Shown here in pieces: positions 35,497 to 43,740 of a stretch of DNA of 64,000 nucleotides. The translations under genes were made by a program, and so were the position numbers. Below the pieces are notes generated by a model. The model did no database searches, was not told the origin of the DNA, and worked only from the letters and a program-made list of their open reading frames with translations. How positions within the stretch are numbered: position 1 is the first letter of the stretch; each line of letters opens with the position of its first letter. This DNA comes from Idiomarina sp. X4 (GTDB taxonomy: Bacteria > Pseudomonadota > Gammaproteobacteria > Enterobacterales > Alteromonadaceae), in assembly GCF_002808045.1 (NCBI RefSeq), contig NZ_CP025000.1, positions 868,001 to 932,000 of the forward strand. Reading direction: 5' to 3'.

Positions 35497-37083
35497 ATGA
35501 GCACAGCAGTCGAAGCAACACATCACGACGCACACCACGATCATAAGCCGTCTGGTATTGGTCGCTGGCTATTTACAACCAACCATAAAGACATTGGCTC
35601 AATGTACTTACTGTTCAGTTTGACAATGTTCTTTGTGGGCGGCGCAATGGCAATGGTGATTCGCGCCGAATTATTTCAACCGGGTCTGCAACTCGTTGAT
35701 CCACATTTCTTTAACCAAATGACCACAGTGCATGGATTGGTCATGATTTTTGGCGCCGTTATGCCAGCCTTTACTGGTTTGGCCAACTGGATGGTACCAA
35801 TGATGATTGGGGCGCCGGATATGGCATTGCCGCGTATGAATAACTGGAGCTTCTGGATACTTCCATTCGCTTTCATGATTCTACTCGGTTCATTGTTCAT
35901 GGAGGGCGGCGGCCCTGCGTTTGGCTGGACCGCTTATGCACCGTTGTCAACCAGTTATAGTTCAGACTCAACGGCACTTTTCGTTTTCTCAGTACATATT
36001 ATGGGTATTTCATCCATAATGGGAGCGATTAACGTCATTGTGACTATCATGAACATGCGCGCACCGGGTATGAATTATATGAAAATGCCCCTGTTCGTAT
36101 GGACTTGGTTTATAACAGCATTTCTACTGATAGCCGTCATGCCGGTATTAGCCGGGGCTGTTACCATGATGCTCACCGATAAGTACTTCGGCACCAGCTT
36201 CTTCGACGCGGCAGGTGGTGGCGACCCGGTCATGTATCAGCATATATTCTGGTTTTTCGGGCATCCGGAAGTTTACATCATGATTCTGCCGTCTTTCGGT
36301 ATTATCTCAGCCATTATTCCGGCATTTACCCGAAAAAGACTATTCGGTTATTCCTCCATGGTCTACGCAACTGCAGCCATTGCCTTACTGTCATTCCTGG
36401 TCTGGGCGCACCACATGTTCACCACAGGGATGCCGGTCTTCGCTGAGCTGTTCTTTATGTACTGCACCATGCTCATAGCGGTACCAACCGGGGTTAAAGT
36501 CTTTAACTGGGTTGCGACCATGTGGAAAGGCTCGATGACGTTCGAAACGCCTATGCTGTTCGCGTTGGCGTTCGTCATCTTGTTCACTATTGGTGGCTTT
36601 TCCGGACTGATGCTGGCTATCACACCGGTCGACTTCCAGTATCACGATACCTACTTTGTGGTCGCTCATTTCCATTATGTACTGGTAACTGGAGCGATCT
36701 TCTCCGTGATGGCTGCTGCCTATTACTGGTTACCAAAGTGGACAGGTCATATGTACGACTCAACATTGGCGAAAACCCACTTCTGGACATCGGTCATTTC
36801 AGTCAACGTACTGTTCTTCCCTATGCACTTTGCGGGTTTGGCTGGTATGCCTCGCCGTATTCCTGACTACGCAACTCAGTTTGCGGACGTGAACCAAATT
36901 ACCAGTATCGGTGGTTTTGCGTTCGGTCTGTCACAGCTGATTTTCTTGTGGGTTGTTATCAAATGTGTGAAAGGCGGCGAAAAAGCAGACGCTAAGCCCT
37001 GGGAAGGCGCGGAAGGTCTGGAATGGACAGTTCCATCGCCGGCTCCGTATCACACCTTTGAAAAACCACCGAAAGTGGATTAA
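35497..37083 (+). CDS. ctaD: Cytochrome c oxidase subunit I
   Basis: Catalytic subunit reducing O2 to water and pumping protons with heme a, heme a3 and CuB. The 528-residue protein has 12 predicted helices. The low-spin heme/CuB ligands are seen in TTVHGLVMIFG, WFFGHPEVYIMILP, AHHMF and YFVVAHFHYVL. The HPEVY motif with its tyrosine and the downstream helix-VIII region indicate an A-type oxidase. ATG 35497 has TAAGGAG six bases upstream; a GTG one codon earlier is possible. The N-terminus is His-rich (THHDAHHDHK). Confidence 0.97.
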   Translation: MSTAVEATHHDAHHDHKPSGIGRWLFTTNHKDIGSMYLLFSLTMFFVGGAMAMVIRAELFQPGLQLVDPHFFNQMTTVHGLVMIFGAVMPAFTGLANWMVPMMIGAPDMALPRMNNWSFWILPFAFMILLGSLFMEGGGPAFGWTAYAPLSTSYSSDSTALFVFSVHIMGISSIMGAINVIVTIMNMRAPGMNYMKMPLFVWTWFITAFLLIAVMPVLAGAVTMMLTDKYFGTSFFDAAGGGDPVMYQHIFWFFGHPEVYIMILPSFGIISAIIPAFTRKRLFGYSSMVYATAAIALLSFLVWAHHMFTTGMPVFAELFFMYCTMLIAVPTGVKVFNWVATMWKGSMTFETPMLFALAFVILFTIGGFSGLMLAITPVDFQYHDTYFVVAHFHYVLVTGAIFSVMAAAYYWLPKWTGHMYDSTLAKTHFWTSVISVNVLFFPMHFAGLAGMPRRIPDYATQFADVNQITSIGGFAFGLSQLIFLWVVIKCVKGGEKADAKPWEGAEGLEWTVPSPAPYHTFEKPPKVD

Positions 37084-37088
37084 GGCCT

Positions 37089-37658
37089 ATGTCTGAAGAA
37101 CGTCCGAATAACAGCATTCTGGTTAAGCGACTGTTACTGACAGTCGCAGGAATGTTTGCGTTTGGGTTTGCCCTGGTGCCGTTGTACGACGTATTCTGTG
37201 AAGTAACGGGGTTCAACGGCCGCACCAGTAATGAAGCCGCAACGTACGAAATGGTTGAGGTGGACGAGTCACGAACCATTCGAGTTCAGTTTTTGACGCG
37301 CAACGCCAAAGGCATTCCCTGGAAATTTGAGCCTTCAATAAAAGAAGTTCGAATTCACCCGGGAGAAACAAAAGTCGTCAACTTTTTAGCCGCAAACCCA
37401 ACCGACGCCGATATGATTGCACAGGCGATTCCGTCAGTGGCTCCGGCCGAAGCGTCGCTTTACTTAAATAAAGTCGAATGCTTTTGCTTTAACCAACAAC
37501 CACTAGCGGCTAACTCCGACACGGAAATGCCCATGCAGTTTTATGTCGACCCGGACATTCCAGACCACATTACAACCTTTACCCTGTCATACACGCTGTA
37601 CGATATGACAGCCAATACGTCCGCTGAGCAACTGTCTCAGTTATTAAAAACAGAATAA
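37089..37658 (+). CDS. ctaG: Cytochrome c oxidase assembly protein CtaG (Cox11 family)
   Basis: Inner-membrane copper chaperone that delivers copper to CuB of subunit I. The 189-residue protein has an N-terminal cytosolic tail, one membrane helix (about 14-32) and a periplasmic beta-domain carrying the copper-binding CFCF motif (VECFCFNQQ). It lies five bases after ctaD and twelve before coxC, matching the common order of proteobacterial aa3/caa3 clusters. Confidence 0.95.
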   Translation: MSEERPNNSILVKRLLLTVAGMFAFGFALVPLYDVFCEVTGFNGRTSNEAATYEMVEVDESRTIRVQFLTRNAKGIPWKFEPSIKEVRIHPGETKVVNFLAANPTDADMIAQAIPSVAPAEASLYLNKVECFCFNQQPLAANSDTEMPMQFYVDPDIPDHITTFTLSYTLYDMTANTSAEQLSQLLKTE

Positions 37659-37669
37659 GGAAAGACGTT

Positions 37670-38545
37670 ATGGCAGAACAACAAAGTTATTATGTTCCTG
37701 CTTCCAGCCCCTGGCCTATCGTTGGCGCGGTTGGCCTGGGACTTATTGCGTGGGGCGCTGGCCACACCGTTATTGATATGTCAAAAGAACAAGACGGCTA
37801 CGGCAGCACAGTGCTTATTGCCGGGCTTATTGTTATGGCGGTTATGCTATTTGGCTGGTTCCGCGATCAAATTAACGAATCCATGAAAGGTTTGTACAGC
37901 GACCAGTTAGGCGTTTCTTACAAACAAGGCATGAGCTGGTTTATTTTCTCAGAAGTCATGTTCTTCGCCGCCTTCTTTGGCGCATTGTTCTATGCCCGCG
38001 TCATTGCAGTTCAATGGTTAGGCGGTGACAGTAATAACGCCATGACCAATGAAGTGCTCTGGCCCGAGTTTGTGGCACATTGGCCATTAGTCAATACGCC
38101 GGGCGGCACAGAAACACAGGCAATGGGTTGGTACGGCTTGCCGGCTATCAACACCATTATCCTGTTAGTGAGTTCAGTTACCTGTCACTTTGCCCACACG
38201 GGTCTTGAGCAAGGCAAGCGCAAGCAGCTAACCGCAATGCTCGGCGTAACCATTATCCTTGGTATGATATTCCTGTATTTGCAAGGTGCGGAATACATAC
38301 ATGCCTACGAAGAGTTGGGTTTAACACTGGACTCAGGCATTTACGGTAATACCTTCTACATGCTTACCGGCTTCCACGGTTTGCACGTGACGTTAGGTAC
38401 CGTCATGCTCATTATTATGTTCCTGCGAGTACTGAAGGGGCACTTTACGCCAGACAATCACTTCGCATTCCAGGCCACCAGCTGGTACTGGCATTTTGTT
38501 GACGTGGTTTGGTTATGCTTATTTGTAGTGGTTTACGTACTGTAA
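37670..38545 (+). CDS. coxC: Cytochrome c oxidase subunit III
   Basis: Structural subunit of the oxidase that stabilises proton uptake and lipid contacts in subunit I. The 291-residue protein has seven predicted helices. Family motifs include QGMSWFIFSEVMFFAAFFGALFYAR, TGFHGLHVTLGT and SWYWHFVDVVWLCLFVVVY at the C-terminus. The insertion around residues 115-150 is typical of gammaproteobacterial forms. It is separated from the next plus-strand gene (surf1) by the oppositely oriented DUF2909 gene. Confidence 0.97.
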   Translation: MAEQQSYYVPASSPWPIVGAVGLGLIAWGAGHTVIDMSKEQDGYGSTVLIAGLIVMAVMLFGWFRDQINESMKGLYSDQLGVSYKQGMSWFIFSEVMFFAAFFGALFYARVIAVQWLGGDSNNAMTNEVLWPEFVAHWPLVNTPGGTETQAMGWYGLPAINTIILLVSSVTCHFAHTGLEQGKRKQLTAMLGVTIILGMIFLYLQGAEYIHAYEELGLTLDSGIYGNTFYMLTGFHGLHVTLGTVMLIIMFLRVLKGHFTPDNHFAFQATSWYWHFVDVVWLCLFVVVYVL

Positions 38546-38559
38546 GAAAAGCGCCCCGT

Positions 38560-38775
38560 TTAATAGGGGCGTGGATTTAACGGCAAAAAGCCGCCGTAAG
38601 CGGCCGCTATTAGGGCAATTAAAATAATAGCGGCTATTCCCACTCGTTTCCCCAGATAATAAGACATTGGTGGCTTGTTGGGATCGTTACGTAGCATCGA
38701 AAATAATGCGCGAAACAAATTCACCACCATATACACGAGCAGTAGAACAATAATGACCTTAAAAACGACCAACAT
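38560..38775 (-). CDS. DUF2909-type twin transmembrane protein, antisense in the cox cluster
   Basis: A 71-residue protein with two membrane helices (about 5-22 and 45-62) joined by a short loop with PPMSYYLGKRVG, the pattern of DUF2909 proteins found next to cytochrome oxidase genes in many gammaproteobacteria. The start at 38773-38775 is preceded by AAGGGGAA. It is encoded opposite to the cox genes between coxC and surf1, and its start region overlaps that of surf1 by 23 bases. A role in oxidase assembly is suggested only by this conserved position. Confidence 0.78.
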   Translation of the reverse strand: MLVVFKVIIVLLLVYMVVNLFRALFSMLRNDPNKPPMSYYLGKRVGIAAIILIALIAAAYGGFLPLNPRPY

Positions 38776-39508
38776 ACAAATTCCCCTTGTTGCAACAATC
38801 ATTACTTTGCTGGCAATTGGGGTGTTGGTCAAGCTTGGCTTTTGGCAGCTAGATAGAGCCGAGGAAAAGCAGCAGCTGTTTGACGACTACGAGTCGCAAC
38901 AAACCAGTGAAGCGAAGCCCTTAAGCTCGATAAAGGACTTAAACGAAGATCAGCACCGGTTTACTTATGTGTCAGTCAGCGGCCAGTTTCAGCCAACACC
39001 GGTGTTATTGCTCGACAATAAAATCCTGGACAGCACAGTTGGCTACAATGTGTTGGGCTTTTTTCAACCAGATTCGCCCGAGCTGCCAGTACAGCTGGTT
39101 AATTTGGGGTGGTTACCAGCTCCCACGTTTCGCAGCGATATTCCCGAGGTCGAATTGCCTAAAGGCAAGTTAACACTCACCGCCTATGTGTATTTCCCCA
39201 GTCAGAACGAGCTCACCCGAAACGCCTTCGAATATGCCACAGATAATGATTCCGTTCGTATTCAGGAGGCGGCGCCTAAAGCGCTTGCTCGGGAGTTCGG
39301 TACGACAATCAGTTCTCATTTACTACTGCTTGAAACACCAAAAGATATCGGCTGGCAACGAGATTGGGAACCACAAGTCATGAAACCAGAAAAACATTAT
39401 GGATATGCGACACAATGGTTCTCTCTTGCGGTCGCATGCTTGGTGATTTTCGTAATTGCTGTTATAAAACTTAACAAACAATCAAAAAAAGAAGAGGAGA
39501 CCCAATGA
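38753..39508 (+). CDS. SURF1 family cytochrome oxidase assembly protein
   Basis: Inner-membrane protein that assists heme a insertion into subunit I. The 251-residue protein has the SURF1 layout: an N-terminal helix (about 12-30) followed by GFWQLDRAEEK, a periplasmic beta-rich region with LLLDNKI and VNLGWLPA motifs, and a C-terminal helix after YGYATQWFSLAVAC. The start at 38753 is preferred; an open frame extends upstream through the antisense DUF2909 gene. The stop overlaps the next gene's start (ATGA). Confidence 0.93.
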   Translation: MTLKTTNIQIPLVATIITLLAIGVLVKLGFWQLDRAEEKQQLFDDYESQQTSEAKPLSSIKDLNEDQHRFTYVSVSGQFQPTPVLLLDNKILDSTVGYNVLGFFQPDSPELPVQLVNLGWLPAPTFRSDIPEVELPKGKLTLTAYVYFPSQNELTRNAFEYATDNDSVRIQEAAPKALAREFGTTISSHLLLLETPKDIGWQRDWEPQVMKPEKHYGYATQWFSLAVACLVIFVIAVIKLNKQSKKEEETQ

Positions 39509-40050
39509 GCTCCCCAAATCGCTCAAAAAAGGCCATATTAACTGTATTTCTACTGTTCCTGTTACCGGTCTTAGCCGCCTGGCTTATTTTGTCACAGAAC
39601 TGGTATGAAGCAGGCACCAACAAAGGCACGTTATTACAGCCGCCGATTACGTTAAGCTCCGAAGTCGATACGCTACCTGAGGGCTGGAAGCTGGGCTATA
39701 TCCCTCCGGAAAGCTGCGAACAGACCTGTAAAAATGCCCTTTACGTGATGAACCAGGTAGACGTAGCCATTGGCAAAGATACCGACCGTTTAACGCCAGT
39801 GACCTTTCACGATAACAACGACCAACTCTCAGATTATGAGCGTGACGCTCCGCAAATAACACCGGTAACGGCGCCAGCAATTATTCGTGAGCTTCAGGAC
39901 TTACCCGCCAATACACTGTTTATCATCGACCCTATGCACAACGTTATGCTGTATTACCCGACACACAACGACAAAGAGGCGATGATCAAAGAGGGCAAAA
40001 ACGTGTTAGCCGACCTCAGAAAATTGCTGAAGCTGAGCCGAATTGGATAA
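39505..40050 (+). CDS. Cox-cluster membrane protein, SCO-like with CxxxC
   Basis: A 181-residue protein with one N-terminal membrane helix (about 9-30) and a periplasmic domain. It carries a CxxxC pair, Cys71 and Cys75 (SCEQTCKNAL), in a place that corresponds to the copper-binding CxxxC of SCO/thioredoxin-like proteins. NKGTLLQPP and LFIIDPMHNVMLYYP give a thioredoxin-like impression, but the distal SCO histidine is not obvious. It lies between surf1 (ATGA overlap) and ctaA. A thiol-redox or copper-handling role in oxidase assembly is likely but inferred. Confidence 0.7.
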   Translation: MSSPNRSKKAILTVFLLFLLPVLAAWLILSQNWYEAGTNKGTLLQPPITLSSEVDTLPEGWKLGYIPPESCEQTCKNALYVMNQVDVAIGKDTDRLTPVTFHDNNDQLSDYERDAPQITPVTAPAIIRELQDLPANTLFIIDPMHNVMLYYPTHNDKEAMIKEGKNVLADLRKLLKLSRIG

Positions 40051-40062
40051 GGAACGTTACTG

Positions 40063-41052
40063 ATGAGAACTCTTGTTAAAATTAGCGTTTTTTTTGCCTT
40101 TGTGGTTATTGTTCTTGGCGCCTTTACCCGGTTGACCGAAGCGGGGCTTGGCTGCCCCGACTGGCCAGGTTGCTATGGTTTTTTAAAAGTGCCGTCGCAG
40201 GAAGAGCATATTATACAGGCCGAACTTCGCTTTCCAGACGCCCCCGTTGAGCAGGATAAAGCCTGGAATGAGATGATCCACCGGTACTTCGCTGGCACAC
40301 TCGGCCTTCTTATTCTGGTGATTGCGGTTGCTTCCTGGATACGAAGCCGCAAACCAAGTCACTACCCACCACCGGTTAAGTTACCCACGCTGCTGTTGGG
40401 GCTGGTTATATTCCAGGCCGCACTCGGCATGTGGACTGTGACTATGAACCTACAGCCGTTGATCGTCATGGGGCATTTACTAGGAGGGTTCTCGGTCATA
40501 TCGCTGCTTTACCTGCTGTCACTTAGGCTGTCCGACTTCAGGCTGGTGGGAGGCGATCCTGAGCTAAGGCGTTACCGAGGCTTAGCCTTTTTTGCGATGT
40601 TAGTCGTTATTGGCCAAATCGCGCTGGGCGGTTGGGTCGCAGCGAACTACGCCGCCGTTGCCTGCACCGAGTTACCGTTTTGCGAAGGCGACTGGGTATC
40701 CAACTTAGACTTTGCTGGTGCCTATAGCATTCCGGAAGCCGACACCTACCAGTTTGGTGCTCACGACTATGATGACCGCATGACCATGCATGTTGTTCAT
40801 CGTATTGGCGCTGTTGTGACCTTCTTAGTTCTGTGTACCTTACTGTTCAAATGCTGGCGTAAGGCCAAATCACAGTTTTTCCGAAATAAGCTATCTGTTA
40901 TAGGCTTGTTATTAGTTTTGCAAATTGCTCTGGGTATTAGTAACGTAGTCTTTCAATTGCCGCTTTGGAATGCGGTCGCTCACAATGCCGTCGGGGCATT
41001 ATTGCTGCTGTCTTTGGTCGGGTTGAATTACAACCTGTCCAGAAAAGCGTAA
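40063..41052 (+). CDS. ctaA: Heme A synthase (Cox15/CtaA)
   Basis: Oxidises the C8 methyl of heme O to the formyl group of heme A. The 329-residue membrane protein has eight predicted helices. Paired histidines are seen in NEMIHRYFAG, VMGHLLGG, MHVVHRIG and VAHNAVGA. Two cysteine pairs in periplasmic loops (GLGCPDWPGCYG and ACTELPFCEG) mark the CtaA/Cox15 type. It precedes ctaB by 12 bases, so heme O and heme A synthesis are co-transcribed with the oxidase that needs them. Confidence 0.96.
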   Translation: MRTLVKISVFFAFVVIVLGAFTRLTEAGLGCPDWPGCYGFLKVPSQEEHIIQAELRFPDAPVEQDKAWNEMIHRYFAGTLGLLILVIAVASWIRSRKPSHYPPPVKLPTLLLGLVIFQAALGMWTVTMNLQPLIVMGHLLGGFSVISLLYLLSLRLSDFRLVGGDPELRRYRGLAFFAMLVVIGQIALGGWVAANYAAVACTELPFCEGDWVSNLDFAGAYSIPEADTYQFGAHDYDDRMTMHVVHRIGAVVTFLVLCTLLFKCWRKAKSQFFRNKLSVIGLLLVLQIALGISNVVFQLPLWNAVAHNAVGALLLLSLVGLNYNLSRKA

Positions 41053-41064
41053 GGAGTCGTAGTT

Positions 41065-41961
41065 ATGCAATCCGTTGCCACAAAACAAATAACAAAAGCG
41101 CGCAACGCACATTGGCGAGACTACCTTGAGTTAACCAAACCTCGTGTCGTCGCGTTATTATTGCTCACTGCCGTTGTTGGCATGTGCCTGGCCACTGAGC
41201 AGCTTGTTTCGCTGTCGGTATTAGTGCCTGCTTTAACCGGTATTGGTTTGATGTCTGCCGCTGCCGCTGCGGTTAACCACTTAGTCGATCGCCACATAGA
41301 CGCCAAAATGGCGCGAACGCTTCGCCGTCCACTGCCTCAGGGGAATTTATCGCCCGCTAAAGTCGTTACTTTTGCGACCACTATCGGTGTTATCGGTTTT
41401 GTCACCTTGTACGCTTGGGTGAATCCGTTAACCGCCTGGCTGACGTTTGCGTCTATGGTCGGTTACGCCTTTATTTACACCATGTTTCTGAAGCGAGCGA
41501 CCCCGCAAAACATTGTTATTGGCGGCTTAGCCGGCGCAGCACCACCGCTACTCGGCTGGACCTCGGTTACCAATGAAATATCAGCGTTTCCTATTTTATT
41601 GGTCATGATTATTTTCACCTGGACGCCGCCGCACTTCTGGGCACTGGCGGTACATCGCGCAAAAGACTACGCACGTGCCAAAATACCCATGTTACCGGTA
41701 ACCCATGGTATCGAGTTCACTAAAACCTGTATTTTCCTTTATACCATTTTGCTGGGCGTAGTTTGCCTTATGCCATTCCTTATTGGCATGACCGGTATGA
41801 TTTATCTGGTGGGTGTTACAGCGCTGAACGCTATATTCCTGGCTTATGCGTGGAAGTTGAAATACGCGCCCAATAAGAAAACAGCCTTTAACATGTTTGC
41901 CTTCTCTATTTGGCACCTCATGTTGCTGTTCGTCATATTGCTGGTTGATCACTACGTATAG
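41065..41961 (+). CDS. ctaB: Protoheme IX farnesyltransferase (heme O synthase)
   Basis: Converts protoheme IX and farnesyl diphosphate to heme O, the precursor of heme A. The 298-residue UbiA-superfamily protein has about eight or nine helices. The Asp-rich site is [15 protein letters not shown], and the second conserved loop [17 protein letters not shown] is typical of CtaB/CyoE. The [11 protein letters not shown] motif is also present. It sits between ctaA and the SCO gene in the oxidase cluster, eight bases before the latter. Confidence 0.96.
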   Translation: MQSVATKQITKARNAHWRDYLELTKPRVVALLLLTAVVGMCLATEQLVSLSVLVPALTGIGLMSAAAAAVNHLVDRHIDAKMARTLRRPLPQGNLSPAKVVTFATTIGVIGFVTLYAWVNPLTAWLTFASMVGYAFIYTMFLKRATPQNIVIGGLAGAAPPLLGWTSVTNEISAFPILLVMIIFTWTPPHFWALAVHRAKDYARAKIPMLPVTHGIEFTKTCIFLYTILLGVVCLMPFLIGMTGMIYLVGVTALNAIFLAYAWKLKYAPNKKTAFNMFAFSIWHLMLLFVILLVDHYV

Positions 41962-41969
41962 GGTCCTTT

Positions 41970-42584
41970 ATGAGTCGTTTCATTACCGTTATTGTTGCTG
42001 TCATTGCGTTAATTGCCGGCTGGCTGGTGTATAGCAACTTACCGCAGGCGAAACCTGAAGCCCTTATTTACGAACCGCCTCGCGCACTGAAGGCTTTTAC
42101 CTTAACCAGCACTCATGACGGTGAGGTTTCAAACGACGCATTAAAAGGTCAGTGGACGTTATTATTCACTGGCTACACGTTCTGTCCGGATATTTGCCCC
42201 ACAACCATGTCGGACTTAAAGCAAGCCCTTCCTGAGCTGCAAAAAGCCACAGAAGCGCCTGTCAAGGTATGGATGATTTCAGTCGATCCTCAGCGTGACA
42301 ATATAAAGCGGCTGCAAGAATACGTTGGCTATTTTGGCGAAGACTTTGTCGGTGTGCGCGCTGAGCATAAGTCGCTGTTTCCCTTCGTACGTGACTTAGG
42401 GCTTATGTACTCCATACCGGAGGAAGGTGAAGAAAATTACCTGGTAAATCACAGCGCCGCCATTATTTTGGTGAATCCCAACGGACACCGAAAGGCCATT
42501 TTTAATGCCGACCACAAGCGCGGAGAAATACCGGTGGTCGACATGGAACAGTTAAAGCGCGACTTTGCTATTATTGCTGACTAA
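41970..42584 (+). CDS. SCO1/SenC copper chaperone
   Basis: Periplasmic, membrane-anchored thioredoxin-like protein that helps build the CuA site of subunit II. The 204-residue protein has an N-terminal helix (about 4-22), the copper ligands Cys72 and Cys76 (FCPDICPTT) and His161 (NHSAAI), all intact. The SVDPQRD segment is a family hallmark. It closes the plus-strand cox cluster; the deacetylase gene converges on it with 13 bases between stops. Confidence 0.95.
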   Translation: MSRFITVIVAVIALIAGWLVYSNLPQAKPEALIYEPPRALKAFTLTSTHDGEVSNDALKGQWTLLFTGYTFCPDICPTTMSDLKQALPELQKATEAPVKVWMISVDPQRDNIKRLQEYVGYFGEDFVGVRAEHKSLFPFVRDLGLMYSIPEEGEENYLVNHSAAIILVNPNGHRKAIFNADHKRGEIPVVDMEQLKRDFAIIAD

Positions 42585-42597
42585 CGTTTAGATCCTG

Positions 42598-43680
42598 TTA
42601 GTCTGGCCAGCTACCTTGTGCATCAGGGCGAATAAGCGCTATTGAATACCAATAATAACGTGACTCGGATGCACTCGGCGCCGTGCAGTTAACCCGCGAA
42701 CGGCCTATTGGTAAGTTGGTGGTTATTTCTACGGTAAATCGCGTGTCACTGTGCCACTCCGGCTCTAACACCTGGCCTCCTGAGAAGCAACGTAACTGGT
42801 TGGTACGCACATCCTTTAACGCTTCGCCACCCGTTAAAGTCACTTCCAAGGTTGGTTGAAGGTTTTCATAATCCAACAGTGGCTCTTCTGGTTTGTAACT
42901 GACCACCGGCATCGCCTTGGAGCGTAATTTCGTTTTTAGGGTGTCTAAGTTGGCGTAAATACCCGATGCCGGGAAGCGAGTAATCGCCGTTTCTTCGCTC
43001 CACTTTGACCATGGCCCAGAGTGCTGAGCAAATGCCAGAAAGCCCCAGTCATCGAGCAACGTTCTGAGCTCGTTGTCGTATTCTCCGTATGGGTACGCAA
43101 AATACTTTTGCTGCTCTCCTAAATTTTCGTCGATAGCCTCTTGTGCGCTGACGACATCATAATGCATGCGCTCCACCCATTGCTCTTTGGTTTCATCGGG
43201 CTCACGGCGAATTAAATGAGCATGGGTCTGACCGTGGTTGGCAATACGAGCTCCTCGAGTTTCAATGTCTTTCAGCTCTTCCCAGCCCATATAGTGACCT
43301 TGGTGCTTAGCCATTAAGTCCGGGTTTACAAAGACGGTATACGGCATTTCATATTGCTCTAGCAAGTCAGCCGCGTTTTCATACACATTTTGGTAGCCGT
43401 CATCAAACGTAATAACGACCGCTTTTTCAGGTAACTCACCGTTACCCTCAATCGCTTCTTGCGCCTGCTTAATATCAATGACGTTAAAGTTATTGTCTTT
43501 TAAGTAGTTCAGGTGCTCTTTAAAGGTGTCAGGATCAATAGAGGTAACCGCCGGCGTACTGTCACTCACGTGGTGGTACTGCAAAACAACCACACTGTCG
43601 TTTGCGGCGAGGCTGTCAGAGGAGCAGCCCAGACTTAACACAGCGCAACTGCCCGCCAGTAATTTGTTCAACACCTTCAT
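42598..43680 (-). CDS. Polysaccharide deacetylase family protein, likely lipoprotein
   Basis: A 360-residue NodB-homology carbohydrate esterase 4 protein. The metal site motifs are ITFDDGYQNVYENA and NHGQTHAHL, and the AYPYGEYDNEL strand is present. The order resembles the PgaB-type N-terminal deacetylase domain. The N-terminus is a signal peptide ending LSLGCSSD, so a lipid-modified cysteine is possible. A C-terminal beta-domain of about 100 residues is unassigned. The start at 43678-43680 has AGGAG upstream. Likely action is on periplasmic or surface polysaccharide; the substrate is unknown. Confidence 0.88.
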   Translation of the reverse strand: MKVLNKLLAGSCAVLSLGCSSDSLAANDSVVVLQYHHVSDSTPAVTSIDPDTFKEHLNYLKDNNFNVIDIKQAQEAIEGNGELPEKAVVITFDDGYQNVYENAADLLEQYEMPYTVFVNPDLMAKHQGHYMGWEELKDIETRGARIANHGQTHAHLIRREPDETKEQWVERMHYDVVSAQEAIDENLGEQQKYFAYPYGEYDNELRTLLDDWGFLAFAQHSGPWSKWSEETAITRFPASGIYANLDTLKTKLRSKAMPVVSYKPEEPLLDYENLQPTLEVTLTGGEALKDVRTNQLRCFSGGQVLEPEWHSDTRFTVEITTNLPIGRSRVNCTAPSASESRYYWYSIALIRPDAQGSWPD

Positions 43681-43700
43681 AGTCACTCCTGATACAGTAT

Positions 43701-43720
43701 AAGTATTTGAATTAATACTT
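43701..43720. promoter_or_regulatory. Perfect inverted repeat between divergent deacetylase and MATE genes
   Basis: AAGTATT (43701-43707), TGAATT, AATACTT (43714-43720) is centred in the 60-base divergent intergenic region. It could be an operator for either gene or simply overlap two AT-rich -10 elements. Confidence 0.4.
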
Positions 43721-43740
43721 TAAAAAGTCACGAAAAGTTT

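Noticed and set aside
43687..43740. LexA box upstream of the DinF-like MATE gene
   Set aside because: No CTGT-N8-ACAG match; the palindrome there has different sequence and spacing.
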